64,000 bases of DNA from Warburgia ugandensis (GCA_035236585.1 CP141139.1:17934990-17998989), one strand, 5' to 3'; shown: positions 11,375 through 26,000, numbered from the stretch's first letter. Notes: a model not told the origin generated them from the letters alone. Numbers and translations: made by a program.

Positions 11375-13774
11375 AATACCCCTTAACATTCCCACAAATT
11401 TGCATTGAAATTCTCTCCCCACTCTCTCCCTCTCTCTCTCCTTCTCTCTTTCCTTCTTTCTCTTCTCTCCTTTTTCTTTCTTTTTTCTTTTCTTTTTCTC
11501 TCTCTTCCCTTTATAGCCGCAGAGCATGTCTGTGGACTCACCCGAGGGGAATATTCTCCCAGATATGTCAAGCATGTCCACAGACGCATCGTCTCCTACG
11601 GACTTAGGGTTTCACCTTGGGTATTGTTTTTCAATTAGACGTCCGATTCAAACCGTTGGAATTTAGGTCTGAACTGTTCAACCTGTTCTGAATTACCTAG
11701 CCTTCAAAAGCCCTATGATTTCACAATGATCCTAGATGTATTCATAGGTGAAATTACCAAAAAAAAGTAACTTCAGTGACTTTATAGTTTCTGGCATGGA
11801 TCTCTCTTTTTCGGCCATATTCTTCAATTTTGGACACTACAGGTAGGTACCCCTCATTCCCCTCTATCTTTTTTGATAGTTTTCCATACATAGAGATCAC
11901 CGAACTAGATTTTTTGGCTAATTTTTTTGGTGAATCTAGTACCAGTGAACCAGATGGAAAACACCTATATAATGTAAATTTTTTTGGAGTTTTTGAGCCG
12001 TTGGATGGATTTCTGGGCTCCAAAAACCCCAAGGTATGAAATCTCAGAGGATAGGCCGTCTACATTTTGGAGATCGAGAGAAACGTTGATCTGATGGTCC
12101 ATATCGGACCGTCTCAATAGATCTCTGGCGATCAAATGCTAGGACGCACCCAGGGAGACGCGCTAAACAACGCTCGACCTAGGCGCTCATCCGCATGTGA
12201 TCATGGTCACAAAGAGAGACGATGCGTGCTGCTTCCTGGTTGTGGTGAAGTGCGCTGCCCTGTTTTGTCTCATTCTGATAGTCCAGATCAAATATGGATC
12301 ATCAAAATAGATATGAAACTTAAAAATCTAATTCATAGCTCATTTTAACTCCAAATTAAGATTAGAAATAAGCTTTGGATTCCTGGTGAATAGTAAAATA
12401 TAATGGAAACATAAAATTCAAGTTTTATTCACTGTAAATTTCTAAAGATCACAAAAAGTGGTACTAATTCCCAAGATTAGTCAAATCTGACATGATCAGA
12501 CCTTAGAATTATGATCCATTAGTGACCTAATGATGTGATAAATTGAATAAATGGATTGGATGTAACTAATTTGGCAGATCTTAAGATCTTGACCATTAAA
12601 AGTAACAAAATCCTTGAAAATACATAATAATCTCCTTGATCAGATTGATCAAGGATGATGAGAAACTATGAATCATTACGGATGATAATCTAATGATAAG
12701 ATCATGAGAAATGAATGGCCTGATGTGGCTAATTTGAGATAGATTTAGATCTATGTCCTTAATTTTGATAAAATGGCTTAAGATCATATTGATTGGTTGG
12801 ATCAAAAAAGATTAGATCATTTGATGAGATGAATCAATAATCTAGTTATGATATCACATTAAGATAATGTGATAGATTTGAATAAAAACAAAAAATCAAG
12901 ATATAAACTGAATAGAAATCAAAATATGATCATTTGATCAAAATGAATAAATATGATGTATTCAAATGAGCATGTGAATTATTGTAAATGTTCTTTTATT
13001 TGCTTAGTAGATTTAATTGTTAGGTTTATTTATTTATGCTTTAATTATTCATGTTATGTAAATTACATAGAAAATATAATTAAATAAAAATATATATTAA
13101 TGAACATTTACAATGAATATGGACATGAACTTATTGAATAACAATTTTTTGGCTCAAATTAGGAGAATAAAAAGCCCCAAGAATGACATTTTAAATGTTC
13201 ATGGATTTAATTAAAATCAAATAGCAAGAGTACTTAGGGTTTAATGCTCATAGGAACCTTATGAAGGTTGAGCTAAGGTCACCCTAGTAAATGCTAAACA
13301 TGGTAGTTAAGGAGGTTCTCTAATAGAGTCTCGCTCTTCCCCCACCTTCTGACAACGTTTGTGAGGTCTAAACACCTCCTTACACGAGGAGTGAATTAAC
13401 AACCACTCTGTGAGTAGCTTTTAATTGGTAAGCCTTAGTCAATTCTGAAATAAAGAGGAGTTGTCTAGTATTAGGAAAGAAATAAACTATCTTCAATCAA
13501 TAAAACATTAACTGGTTGAATAATAATAAGATCAAAAGGATAGTAAACTATCTAATCCTAATAAAAATGGTAATTAAGATAATCAAATATCAAACAAAAC
13601 CCATAAGGAGATTTTAAATGATCAAAAATAATAAGAATCATAATATTGTATGCATGTTTTGAAGTAGTATAAATATTAGATTCAAATGTAGATCAATAGA
13701 TTAGACCTTTGATCAATATGATCTAAGGAAAAAGATCCAAATCATCCTATGTAAGGATGATCAAAAGAACAACT

Positions 13775-16357
13775 CATCATCATCACCATCGTTTAGACCT
13801 TATCCCAATTAGGGGTCGGCCACATGAATCTTATTCCTCCATTCCACTTTATTAAATACCATGGCTTCATTTAGTCCCAATGTTTTTAAATCTTTCCTCA
13901 CCACTTCTATCCACATTCTTTTGGGCCTTCCCCTTGCCTTTTTAGAACCTTCTACTTGTATTGCCTCACTTCTTCTAACCGGTGCCGTTATTGGTCTCCT
14001 TTGAACATGTCCAAACCATCTAAGTCTAGTCTCCCTCATCTTGTTACCTATTGATGCTATCCCTAAATTTCCTCAAATATTTCCATTTCTAATTCTATCC
14101 TTCCATGTCTTACCACTCATCCATCTCAACATCCTCATTTTTGCGATGCTCATCCTATGAGTACGGTGTTCCTTAACTGCCCAACACTCTGATCCATAAA
14201 GCATGGCCGACCTTATTGCCATCCTATAGAATTTTCCTTTTAGTTTGAGTGGCAATTGTCGATCACACAAAACTCCAGATGCATATCTTCATTTGTTCCA
14301 ACCCGCTTGGATTCTCTAGGTAACCTCCATCTCAATCTCTCCACTCTCATGGATCATTGATCCTAAGTACCAAAAGTGGTCTTTAATAGGGACTTCTTGG
14401 TTAACAATCTTGAATGGTGTTCTACTCCTACTCTCCTTGCTAAAATTACATTCCACATATTCTGTCTTAGTTTGGCTAATTTTAAATCCTTCAGATTCTA
14501 ATGCTTCTCTCCATAACTCTAACTTTATGTATACACCCTCCCATGTCTCATCAAGTAAGACTATATCATCTGCAAATAGCATGCACCAAGGAATCTCCTC
14601 GTGTAGATGTTTTGTTAACTCATCCATAACCAATGTGAAAAGGTATGGACTCAATGCCAATCCTTGGTGCAATCCTATAGTGACGGGACAATCACCAGTC
14701 ACGCCACTAGTGGTCTTAACATTTGTTACCGCTCTCTCATACATATCTTTAATTATGTTTATATATCCTTGAGAAACCCCTTTACCACCCAACACCCTTC
14801 ATATTAACTCTCTAGGGACTCTATCATAAGCTTTCTTTAAGTTGATAAAGACTGTGTGGAGGTCTTTCCTCCTCTCCCTATATTTCTCTACTAATTGTCT
14901 TAGTAAGAAAATAGCTTTCATGGTAGACCTCCCAGGCATGAAACCAAACTGATTCTCCGATACACTTGTTTCATGTCATAGTCTCTTCTCAATCACTCTT
15001 TCAAAAAGTTTCATAGTGTGGCTCATAAGTTTGATCCCTCGATAATTAGTGCAGCTTTGTATGTCTCCTTTATTCTTATAGATTGGTACAATAGAGCTTT
15101 TCCTCCACTCATCTGGCATTTTCTTTGATTTTATAATCTTGGTAAATAACCTAGTCAACCAAACTGCCCCAATATCTCCCATATGCTTCCAAACCTCTAT
15201 TGGTGTACCATCAGGACCATGGCCTTTCCTGATTTCATCTTTCTCAATGCCTCTTTTACTTCAAGTATTCTAATCCTACGTTCATATCTATAATATCCAA
15301 TGTTATTTAGATTTATAGTATTTTCAGTCCCTATATTCTCAGGGCCATTGTCATTTAACAAATTTTGAAAGTATATTTCCCACCTTTGTTTGATCTCATC
15401 ATTTTTTACTAATACTCTTTGATCATCGCTTCTAATACACCTAACATGATCTACGTCCTTACCCTTGGTTCTCTTACTTTTACAAGTTTAAACACATCTT
15501 TCTCACCTTCTCTTGTTCCTAGTCTATTGTAAAGCTCATCATATGCTTTAAGTTTAGCCTCACTTACTATTCTCTTAGCAACCTCTTTAGCATTATTATA
15601 TTGTTCATAGTTTTCATTATTTCCAATCTTCTGCCATGCTTTAAAACACATCTGTTTTTCTTTAATAACTTTTTGCACTGTTTCACTCCACCACCATGTT
15701 TCCTTTGCTAATAGCCTTTTACCTTTAGATACTCCTAAGACATCTTTTGCCACTTTCTTAATGGACTCATCCATATTAGTCCACATGGTATTTACTTCTG
15801 TTTCATAGATCCAATTTCCTTCTACCATCAACTTATTTGTGAATCGGGTTATTTTATCTCTTTTTAAGTTCCACCACTTAGTTTTTGGATGTGTATTAAG
15901 TTTAGTTCTTTTTCTCCATCTTTTGATGTGGATATCCATGACCATTAACCTATGTTGTGAGGTTAAACTCTCACCGAATATCACCTTACAATCCTTACAT
16001 ATAGATCATTCATTATTCTTAAGTAGAAAAAAATCTATTTGGCTTTTATGAAGTCCACTTTTAAAGGTTATTAAGTGTTCATCCCTCTTCTTAAAAGTGT
16101 ATTTGCAATGGACAGGTTATATGACAAAGCAAAATCAAGGATATTCTCCCCCATCTCATTTCTTTCACCTATACCATACCCTCCGTGTATTCTATCATAT
16201 CCTTCCTTATCTTTTCCTACATGGCCATTTAAGCCTGCTCCTATAAAGATTCCCTCAGTGTTGGGAATTTCTTGCATGACTCCCTCCATATCTTCCCAAA
16301 ACTGTCTCTTGATTATATCTTGTAACCATACTTGTGGTGCGTACACACTTATGACTT
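13775..16357 (-). mobile_element. RTE-type LINE, 5'-truncated, nested in the solo LTR
   Basis: In 5'-3' order on the minus strand: part of the apurinic-type endonuclease (16346-16071: VYAPQVW, then GLNGHVGKDKEGYDRIHGGY), a linker (15984-15451), reverse transcriptase (15182-14976 with SIVPIYKNKGDIQSCTNYRG; 14795-14316 with GLHQGLALSPYLF and the catalytic FADDIVLL), and the C-terminal end (14039-13809: RLRWFGHVQRRP, GRPKRMW). The order and motifs are those of plant RTE-clade non-LTR retrotransposons. The 3' end carries the usual TCATCATCATCACC tail (plus strand view). The N-terminal endonuclease is missing, and at least five frameshifts or stops separate the pieces, so it is inactive. Flanks aagaacaact (left) and aaggaataact (right) may be an imperfect TSD. 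It inserted after the LTR. Confidence 0.9.
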
Positions 16358-16370
16358 AAGGAATAACTGT

Positions 16371-16387
16371 ATATATATATATATATA
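16371..16387. repeat. (TA)n microsatellite
   Basis: About 8 TA units beside the 5' end of the LINE. Confidence 0.85.
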
Positions 16388-17065
16388 TGATTTGATAAAT
16401 ACATGAAGGATATGATGATGAAGATCAATGAGAGGTAGATTATTGAAAGTAAAGATAGGTAGACCTTAAGGATATATTTGATATAGAAGATACATGTATT
16501 TTACACATGATCTTATCCTAATAACTATAAATTGATTATACTTGCCTTAGAATTGTTTATAAATCAACAAATGATGTTGAAATGAATACAAAGTGATTGA
16601 TTAAGTAATTATGAAATTACTTAATAGGTAGAATGAGAAGATTTGAACTATATAAATTGGACCCCCAAATCTTAAGGAAAGAAGTTATAAACATGTCCTA
16701 TTATAACCAGACACACAATGTGTAAGTATAAAATATTATTTTCCATACAAGCATAGAGGCTTGTGATTTTGATTTAAGACAAGCTTATGCTTGGGGATGC
16801 CAATGCTAGGAGAGTTATGAGAATTTGGTTACTCGCTCTCCGAAACTGATTATGATGATGATACCATGCCCAAAGAGAGGAAAAATGTTGGGTGGGATGA
16901 TTATGGGAATGCCGTCATTGTGACAACCATGGTTCCCCCATACGAACATGGATCTGTATTTTCCACCGTGCTATTAGTGGAGTATTAAGTAGTTATCCGG
17001 GCGCTATACGAATTGAGACTGCAAGCATGGTAGTCCTTGAGATTATTTTGCATTATAATGCAATT

Positions 17066-17132
17066 GATTATGGCATAATGAGATGTCATATGTTATGGCA
17101 TGATGAGATGCCTTATTTTATGACATGATGAA
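17066..17132. repeat. Short imperfect tandem repeat inside the solo LTR
   Basis: Three units of about 24 bp built on ggcatgatgagatg (catnatgagatgt/c variants). Confidence 0.5.
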
Positions 17133-17865
17133 ATGCCCGGTAAAAGTTATGACCAATGTTGTATTAGAGGATGATTCCTCATACGATATGATTATATATT
17201 AACACCTAGTGTTAGTATTGAAATCAATTAGGAAATGAGATATTTTTTATGATATTGACTATATTCAAGATTTTCAATGGTTTTATTTGTATGTAATATA
17301 TACATATATTTCATATGATGAGTGAAGGATAAAATGGTTATCCAATTGTATAAATTGATTTATATCATGGATATAATGAACTATAGATTTTGAGATATAT
17401 TGAATATATTTCTTCAATCCCCTACAAAGCATAGCTTATTGAAATATTGTAAATATTTGAATGTTTACAATATCTCAAATACAATTAAGGAAGATTGAAA
17501 GCTTAAGATTTGTGGATAATCATTACCAAACAATAGCTCAGGGTATTTACTTTGAGGAAGATTGTATTGATTGTTTTATAATTTGGATTGTAATATTTGA
17601 ACAATGTATGTAATGACTACTGAGGATGTGTATGTGAAACACTAGATTAATCCTGATTTTAATAAAAGTATTTCTATTGATATTTAATGAAAATTTTATT
17701 TTATACAAAAATCTATGTATGATAAGGTGGCACTTGGGTTTTTTACAAATAAATTTCAAAGAAAATATGTTTTCGCTGTTTGTATTCAAAAAAAAAAAAA
17801 TCAAGGCCCTACTTTTGCAAATATTTATGAAAATGTATTTTAAAAACCTGGGTCATCACAGATAT

Positions 17866-17929
17866 CCTGTTAATCAAAATAGAGAACAATTTTGGACATA
17901 TGGGAGTTGAAGACTGAACTACTCCATGA

Positions 17930-17981
<52 letters not shown>

Positions 17982-19624
17982 GGATAAATAAATAAGATTC
18001 TTGTATCCTAACTTTTAGGTTACATTTACAAATTGATTAAAAAAATAAATAATGTTAGATTCCTTGTTTCAAATTGTGTTAGATATCAAGTTTCATTGAA
18101 ACTTTCCATTGAGAAGTCCTTGAGCAGTGGCCAAAGTCAATAACTTAATCATAGGCTATGGTTCTAAAGTATAGAACTTAAATTCGAAAAAGAGATGAAA
18201 TTTTGAAAAAACTAATTGTGAAGGATGATGGAAAACTAATAGAGTGGTAATTTGCAAAGCTCACAAAAATTTAATGGCAAATTTGCAAAACTCAAAAAAT
18301 GTTGGAATTTTTTGCAAAAGTGACAAATTTTAATGGAATTTTTACAGAAAACCCTTGTAGAATTCTTCTTCTAAATTAATGATATGAGCTTTACTAGTGT
18401 TAAAGAGTTTTAGAGACCAAGGGAAATTCTGTTGGAAAAATCTTGTAGGTCAGTCACTTTAAAATCTCTTTACAATTGGAAAATAATTATTTTTATGAGA
18501 TTTAGTATATGTGATATCCAAATCATCTATATCTTTGAGATAAATCTATGATTTCCTTTTTTTAATTGGTGATTCATACTCGCATATTTTTTTAGATTCA
18601 AAATCGGAAGGTGCTTTTCTCTGGGAGATTTATTGCCAAGAATTAAAATTTGCTAGATAGAATAAGAGAGTTTTGTTATGATCTTATGATCCTAGCATAT
18701 GTGGACCTTAGCTATAAAATAGACAATAAAGTTTCCTGCCATCTTTGTGAGGGATAATATTATGAATAATTTGGATCTTATGAAGTCTAGCGTAATTGGA
18801 GTTAAATTTGTCCCTTGTCTTCTTCTAAGGACTGGTAAAGGTCACATAGAAATGCATGCATATGAGTTTGGGAGACAGAGATGTTGATTTGTTTTTAAAT
18901 TTGTTGGTTTTGTTTTAAAAACCTATTAGTCCCACATAGCCAGAGATCACATATTTGTTCTCTCTGGATTTATGAAGTTACATACTCACATTTTCTAAGT
19001 GAGCTATTTATAGATCTATTATGTGGTTTTGGTTTCGATTGAAGCTCTCTTGTAGGTGCAGGTGCTCTACTGAGATCTCCCTTCTTGTTGGCTTTCAAGA
19101 CCTTTGAATACTGACTTGATTGTTTGGTTGAAATTTCTTTCTTATCGATTTTCAAGACATCTTGTCTTGATTGCTTGACGAAGATCTCTTCTTCTATCAA
19201 TTTTTCAATATCTTTGTTATGGAGTGTTTGAATTTGTAAACATTTTATTGTTTCTGAATTTTGAGGTACTTAATATTTTTTAAAGGCATTCATTAAAGGC
19301 ATCAAGTGTATAGTCTACATTAAGAGTGCAATTCATTATGGACAAATGGTTGAGTCTGACTGGTTAAATCCTGAATATAGAGTTGGGAAAAAATCCTTTG
19401 CAATAGGAGGCTTTTACTATCATCAAGAAGCTACTTTGCGAAGTGCACCTTTAAGCCAAGGTTCAAAGAATTCAATATAGTGTAAGCAACTAATTACCAC
19501 AAGAGAAACAAATAAGGCACAAGGGAGATAAGATTAATGATGGTGGAGTAAAAAGAGGAGAGTCTATCAAAAAGACTAATTTTTCACTCTCTTTTATTTG
19601 TAAAATTTTCACTTTCTCTCTATT
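17866..19624. other. Gene-free region between two LTR-element insertions
   Basis: Holds a GA microsatellite at 17933-17977. Apart from that no coding sequence, RNA gene or repeat was recognised. Confidence 0.5.
17933..17977. repeat. (GA)n microsatellite
   Basis: About 22 GA units. Confidence 0.98.
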
Positions 19625-19629
19625 TAATT

Positions 19630-22600
19630 TGTTAAAGTAGAGCCAAGAGAGATAGAGAGATAGAGAGAAACCCTTAGAATGGGTGAATGTGTGTTGGTGA
19701 TTTTGCACCTCACACTTAACACATATATATATACTAAACAAGGATAGTTAAATGGTACTAACTGTACAATGTGAAACTACAAATAAAACAAAACTAAGAC
19801 TGAGGCTAAGTAAAGCTATACAATACTATGCTATATTTAACACTCCCCCTCAAGCTAGAGCATATAGGTCATATGTACCAAGCTTATTACAAATGTATTT
19901 AATTCGAGGTCCTCTAAGAGATTTTGTGAAGATGTTTGCTAATTGATCATTTGAATTGAAAAGCTAGTAGCAATACATCGTGACAAGATCTTTTCTGTAA
20001 TAAATTGATAATCCACTTCTATGTGTTTGGTCCTTTCATGGAAAACTGGATTAGATGCAATATGTAAGGTTACTTAATTATCACATATTAGCTTCATACT
20101 TCCATCCTCTCCGAATTGCATCTCCTGGAGTAGTTGTTTCAGCCAAATAAGTTCACATGTTGCTATAGCCATGGCTTGATACTCAGCTCTGCACTTGATT
20201 TGGCAACTACATTTTGTTTCTTGCTTTTCCAAGATACTAAGTTACCTTCAACAAAAACACAATATCATGAGGTAGAATGCCTGTCTGAAGGAGAACTAGC
20301 ATAGTCAGCATATGTGTACCCCACAATTTGAGTGTGGCCATTATCTTCATATAACACACCTTGACGTATGCTCCTTTAATATATCGAAGAATGTGAACCA
20401 CAGCATCCCAATGACTATCACATGGTGACTGTAGGAATTGACTGACTACACTGACAACAAAAGAGATATATGGTCGAGTAATGGTGAGATAATTTAGTTT
20501 ACCCACAAGTTGTCAATATCTTCCAGAGTCTGCTAGAGGCTCCCCCTATCCTAGTACAAGATTTAACATTCAGGTCCATGCATGTGTCCACGGGCTTACA
20601 ATCTAACATACTAGTCTCTTCCAAGATGTCTGAAGCATATTTTCTTTATAAAATGGTAATGCCTATACTAGACTGAGCTATTCCCAGAAAATACTTCAAT
20701 TTTCCCAGGTCTTTAATCTGAAAGTGATGGAAGAGATGTTGTTTAAGTTCTTAATGCCATCCTAATCACTGCCTGTGATGACAATGTCATCTACATAGAC
20801 CACTAGATAGATACACTGACCCAAAGAGTTGTGCTGATAGAAAACAGAATGATCTGCTTCACTCCAAAGCATTCCAAATTCCTGAATAACAAAGCTAAAT
20901 CGTCCAAACAATGCTCGAGGAGATTGTTTTAAATTGTAGAGCGAACAACCCAATTTGCACGCTAAACCAGACTCCCCCTAAGCAACAAAGCCAAGTGGTT
21001 GCTCCATATAAACTTCCTCTGCTAGATCACCATGAAGGAAAGCATTTTTAATATCCAGTTGGTAAAGAGGCCAATGCCGCATAGCAGCCATGAAGAGGAA
21101 TAATCAAATAGAGGCAACCTTTGCAATTGGGGAAAAGGTGTCACCATAGTCAAGACCATAAATCTGAGTATAGCCCTTAGCAATTATACGGGCTTTAAGT
21201 CGATCAACTTGTCCATTAGGACCCATCTTAACAGTATATATACAACGGCAACCCACTATAGTTATACTAGGTAGCAAAGGAACCAAGTCCCAAGTACCAT
21301 TCATATGCAAAGTAGTCATTTCATCAACCATGGCCTATCTCCACCCAGGTTTGAAAGAGCCTCACTTGTGCTTTTAGGAGCAAAAATAGAGGACAAGGAG
21401 GAAATAGAAGAAGACTGAGTAAATCAAACACTGGGATTACCATTCTGAGCTATGGAAGCAACAGAAGATGACTTGGATGCCTGATACTGGAGGTAAGCAG
21501 CATAGTCACTACCAGTCAAGGTAATATTCTGAGATGTAGAGCCCTCAAATGAGTCAGGTAACTGGGTATCAGATGACTGGACGATGTTAAAAGTGCGAGG
21601 AGGTCGCCGGTGTAGCTAGTAACACCGATCCCAAGTGTGTCCAATCTTATTACAGTATGTGCAATGAGGACTCTGTCCTCAGTTACGACCACCACCACGG
21701 CCACCTTTAATGTCTGCCTAAGAAGCCAAAACTGAGGAATCTGAAGGGTCATCAAAAGTAACTACCTGAGTAGAGGAGATAGCAACAAGCGGGCAAATAC
21801 TTTATCCAATGAGGGCACCTAAGGGCTAGCCAGAATTTGATCTCTAACCGATACAAGGTCAGGGTGGAGCCCAATGAGAGTTAACACCATGAAAAACTTA
21901 TCGGTCTGTGTTTGTTAGGCTTCTACACCATTAGTAAGAGGCATTAGAGATAAGAACTCCTCCTTAAGGGACGCAATCTTTCTTATGTAAGTCAAAAGAT
22001 CCATTTGCTATTGTCTAACATGAACAATGTCAAAAATAACTTTGTAAAAACATTGAATATCATTCGTGTATAAGCCATTGGCCTGGGTCCAAAATTTGAA
22101 ACATGTTTTATAAGCGTGAAGATGATGTAAAACTTTGGGATCCATGGATTGCCATAATAAGCTACATAATTGTGCATCAATCTTTTTCCATTGCACTTTG
22201 TCTGGAACATAAATATCTTCCTCTTTCTTGACCAAATGGTCTTCATAACCTTGACCCATAAACCATAATTCCACAGAGGCGGACCAAGACAAACGATTTT
22301 CACTACCAATTAGTTTCTCCAATGTAATAACAGGAGATCCAGAAATTACAAAAGTGAAAATACCATTTTTAGAAGCCATGATTACTTATCTAGGTGGTCT
22401 ACAACGAAGATCAGTGGCAACAACAATTTGGTGGCAGTAGCGGCGATCTAAGAACACTAGAGATTATAGAGGGGTGACCGGTAAAGAAGCACAGTCACCA
22501 AAGGAATTGTCAGAATGGATAAACGGCCAAACCAAAAGGAAAAAAAAGAGGAGAAGGTAGATAATTAGGGTTTCTCTTATGGCTTTGATACCATGTTAAA

Positions 22601-22808
22601 GTAGAGCCAAGAGAGAGAGATAGAGAGAGAAACCCTTAGAATGGGTGAATGTGAGTTGGTGATTTTGCACCTCACACTTAACACATATATATACTAAACA
22701 AGGATAGTTACATGCTCCTAACTGTACAATATGGGACTAAAAATAAAACAAAACTAAGACTAAGACTAAGGCTAAGTAAAGCTATACAATACCATGCTAT
22801 ATTCAATA
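19630..22808 (-). mobile_element. Copia LTR retrotransposon with both LTRs, broken
   Basis: LTRs at 19630-19842 and 22594-22808 (about 213 and 215 bp, starting TGTTAAAGTAGAGCC) and 5-bp duplications TAATT at 19625-19629 and 22809-22813 define the element. The primer-binding site (tggtatcaaagcc on the minus strand, complementary to initiator tRNA-Met) is at 22581-22593 and the polypurine tract is next to the left LTR at 19843-19860. Minus-strand parts: Copia gag (about 22379-21500), reverse transcriptase (about 21331-20760, with LVVYVDDIVITGSD) and the RNase H side (about 20506-20160). At 3.2 kb it is shorter than a typical Copia element, and it is broken several times. By hand count the LTRs differ at roughly 12 of 210 sites, suggesting an insertion a few million years old. 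Confidence 0.93.
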
Positions 22809-22813
22809 TAATT

Positions 22814-23034
22814 GAATCTTCAAAACTGAGATTTCAAAACTAAATTTCAAATAAATGAGTTTAAACATAAGAAATAGTTAAGCTCTATCAACCTATATAA
22901 ATTATATAAGGAAAAAAGTAGGCCACTTCCTCTCACCTATCTACTTCTCGATATGCTTAATCCAAATGCTATCTCACCATTCACTTTTTTAAAAATTCTG
23001 ACTACTTTTTCTTATAACTTTGCCTATGTTGTTT
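22814..23034. other. Short spacer, no gene
   Basis: AT-rich spacer between the Copia element and the RTE LINE. Confidence 0.5.
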
Positions 23035-26000
23035 CATGATATTGCAGCTAGTCCCAAGCCTAGATAAAGGAGGAGGGTTGGGCTAGGTACCAACTAGCAT
23101 AAAATTCTTTAGCAAATCCTTAGCATGAATCTAAAGTATAAGGCATTTCCTTAGGCTAGTGCGTTCTCCCATAAGTGATGCATTGCGTCAAATCCCAGAT
23201 ACATTGGAAAGTAGGTAGAGGTTCCCACACCATTCTAGACATTCATGGTTAAAGGTACCAACTCAAGAAAATAAGATTCATATTCCCACATAGAATATAG
23301 GCACATTGACAAGTATCAATATGGAGTTAGCAAGAGAGTTAACATAGCATGTGTCTAAGAAACTAAGTGGAAATGGGCTAAAATTAGAGAAATTGATGGG
23401 TATAAGCTCTGCTATGTAGGAAAGAACAATAATAAAAATGATGTAGGGATAATGGTGGATAAATAATTAAAAGATAAAGTTGTAGACATTAGAAGAGCCA
23501 GAGATAGAATTTTACTAATAAAACTTCTCTTAGGAGTGATGATCATAAATGTTATAAGTGAATATGCCACATAGGTATGTTAGAAGATAAAATCAAGAAA
23601 CAGTTTTAGGAAGTTATGGAGGGAGTAATGCAAAAAAATTCCAATACAAAGGTGAAATTTGTAGGAGCAAACTTAAATTGTTATGCAGGAGAAAAAAAAA
23701 AAAAAGGAAAGATAGGATAGGGTACATTGAGGGTGTGGTATTGGAGAAATAAATTAGAGGGAGAAAGCTATCCTCAATTTTGCTTTGGCATATAAGCTAA
23801 CTTTAACAAATACATTCTTTAAGAAGAGGGATGAACACTTACTAACCTTTAAAAATATATCATATAAAAGCCAAATGGACTTCTTTTTACTTAGAAATAC
23901 TGAAAGATCAGTGTGTAAGGATTATAAGGTGATATCCAATGAAATTTTAACCACACAACATAGGTTAATGACTATGGATATTTACATTAAGAGATGTAAG
24001 AAAGGAAATAAATTTAACAGGTGTCCAAAAACTAAGTTGTAAAACTTAAAAGGAGAGAAGATAACATCATTCACAAACAAGTTAATGGAAGAACAAAAGT
24101 GAAATAGTGAAACAGAAGCAAACACCATGTGGATTGAGATGATCAAGTCCATTAAGAAAGTGGTAAAGGATGTTTTAGGAGTATCAAAAGGTAAAAGGGA
24201 GCTAGCAAAAGAAACTTGGCAATGGATTGAAAAAGTAAAAAAAAAAGTTATTAAAGAGAAATAAGTGTATTTTAAAATATGACAATGGACTAGAAATACT
24301 AAAAACTTCAAGAGTAATATGAGAATACTAAAAAGGTTGCTAAAAGCGTAGTTAGTGAGGCTGCACTCAAGGTTTACAATGATCTCTATAATAGATCAGA
24401 GTTAAGTGAGAAAGATGTGTTTAATTTTACAAAAAAAAGAAAACAAAACAAAAGAGCAAGGACTTAGACCGAATTAAATGCATTAAAATTGATGACCAAA
24501 AGGTACTAGTCAAAGATGACAAGATCAATCGAAGTTGGGATAGTTACTTTAATAGTTTACTAAATGATAAATGGTCTAAGAATATAGAGATTGAAAGAAC
24601 TATAAACACAAATAATGTTGGACTATATAGATACGACTTTAAGATCAGGATACTTGAAGTAAAAGAGGGATTGAAAAAGATGAAATTCGAAAAGGCCCTG
24701 CGGCACAATGGTATACCAATTTGAAAGTATATGGAAGATATTAGAGTAGTTTAACAAAGTTGTTTAATAAGATTATAGAATAATAAAAAAATGTCAGATG
24801 AATGGAGGAAAAGCTCTATTGTACTAATTTATAAGAATCAAGGAGACATACACGGTTGCATTAATTATCATGGAATCAAACTTATGAGCCACAATTAAAC
24901 TTTAGAAAAGAGTGATTGAGAAGAGGCTATGATATGAGATGAGTGTATTGAAAAACCAATTTGGTTTCATGTCTGAAAGGTCTAATATATAAGCTAATTT
25001 TCTACTTAGACAATTGATAGAGAAGTATAAGGAGATGAGGAAGGACCTCCACATGGTCTTTATTTACTTAGAAAAAGGATATAATTGGGTCCCTAGAGAG
25101 TTAATATCATGGGTGTTGGGTGAGAAATGAGTTTCGCAGGTGTATATAGACATAATTAAGAATGTGTATGAGGGAGAGGTTACAAATGTTAGGACAACTA
25201 GGAGATAGATTAGTGATTTTCTTATCACTAAAGTGCCTTTTTACGTTAGTTATGGATGAGTTAGCAAAACATCAAGATTCCATGGTACATGTTATTTGCA
25301 TGTGACATAGTTTTGATTAATAGCATAAGAGATGTCATAAACACAAAGTAGAAAGATGCTATAGAGTCTAAAGGATTTAAAATTATTCAAACTAAGATTG
25401 AATATGTGGAATGCAATTTTAACAAGGAGGAGTGGGAGTGAAGTATCAATAAAGATTGATAACCAAGAAGTTTTCCAAAAAGACTACTTTCAATACCAAT
25501 CAATAATTCATGATAGTAGAGAGATTGATAGGGATGTTACCTAGAGAATCCAAGTGGGTTGGAACAAATGAAAATGTGCCTCTATAGTTGTGTGATTGGA
25601 GAGTGCCGCACAAAGTGAAAGAAAAATTCTATAAGATGACTGTAAGGCCGACCATGCTCTATAGATCAAAATATTGGATAGTTAAGGAACAACATATACA
25701 TAGGATGAACATAGTTGAAATGAGGATGTTGAGATGGATGAGTGGCAAGAGAAGAAAAGATATAATTAGAAATGGCATTAGACGAAACTTTAGAGTAGCA
25801 CCAATAGGTAACAAGATGAGGGGGGAGACTTAGATGGTTTGGATATGTCCAACGAAGATTGAAAACAACACCTATTAAGAATGAGCCGATCCACGTTAAA
25901 GGCTCTTAAAGGGGAAGGGGAAGGCCCAAAAGGATATGGATAGAAGTAGTGAGAAAAGAATTAGAAAACTTTTAGATTAAATGAAGACACAACCCTTGAT

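Larger units (their letters stand above)
10939..17860. mobile_element. Solo LTR of a large LTR retrotransposon, interrupted by a LINE
   Basis: Begins TGTGAAAACCCC and ends GGGTCATCACA, giving matched TGTGA/TCACA ends. It is flanked by the 5-bp duplication GATAT at 10934-10938 and 17861-17865. A TATA-like cctataaatacc at about 11370 followed by a pyrimidine-rich tract fits a U3-R junction in plus orientation. With the nested LINE (13775-16357) removed the LTR is about 4.3 kb, a size known for some plant Ty3/gypsy lineages (Tekay/Del and Tat/Ogre are candidates). No internal coding region and no second LTR are present, so it looks like the product of LTR-LTR recombination. A fossil. Confidence 0.75.
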
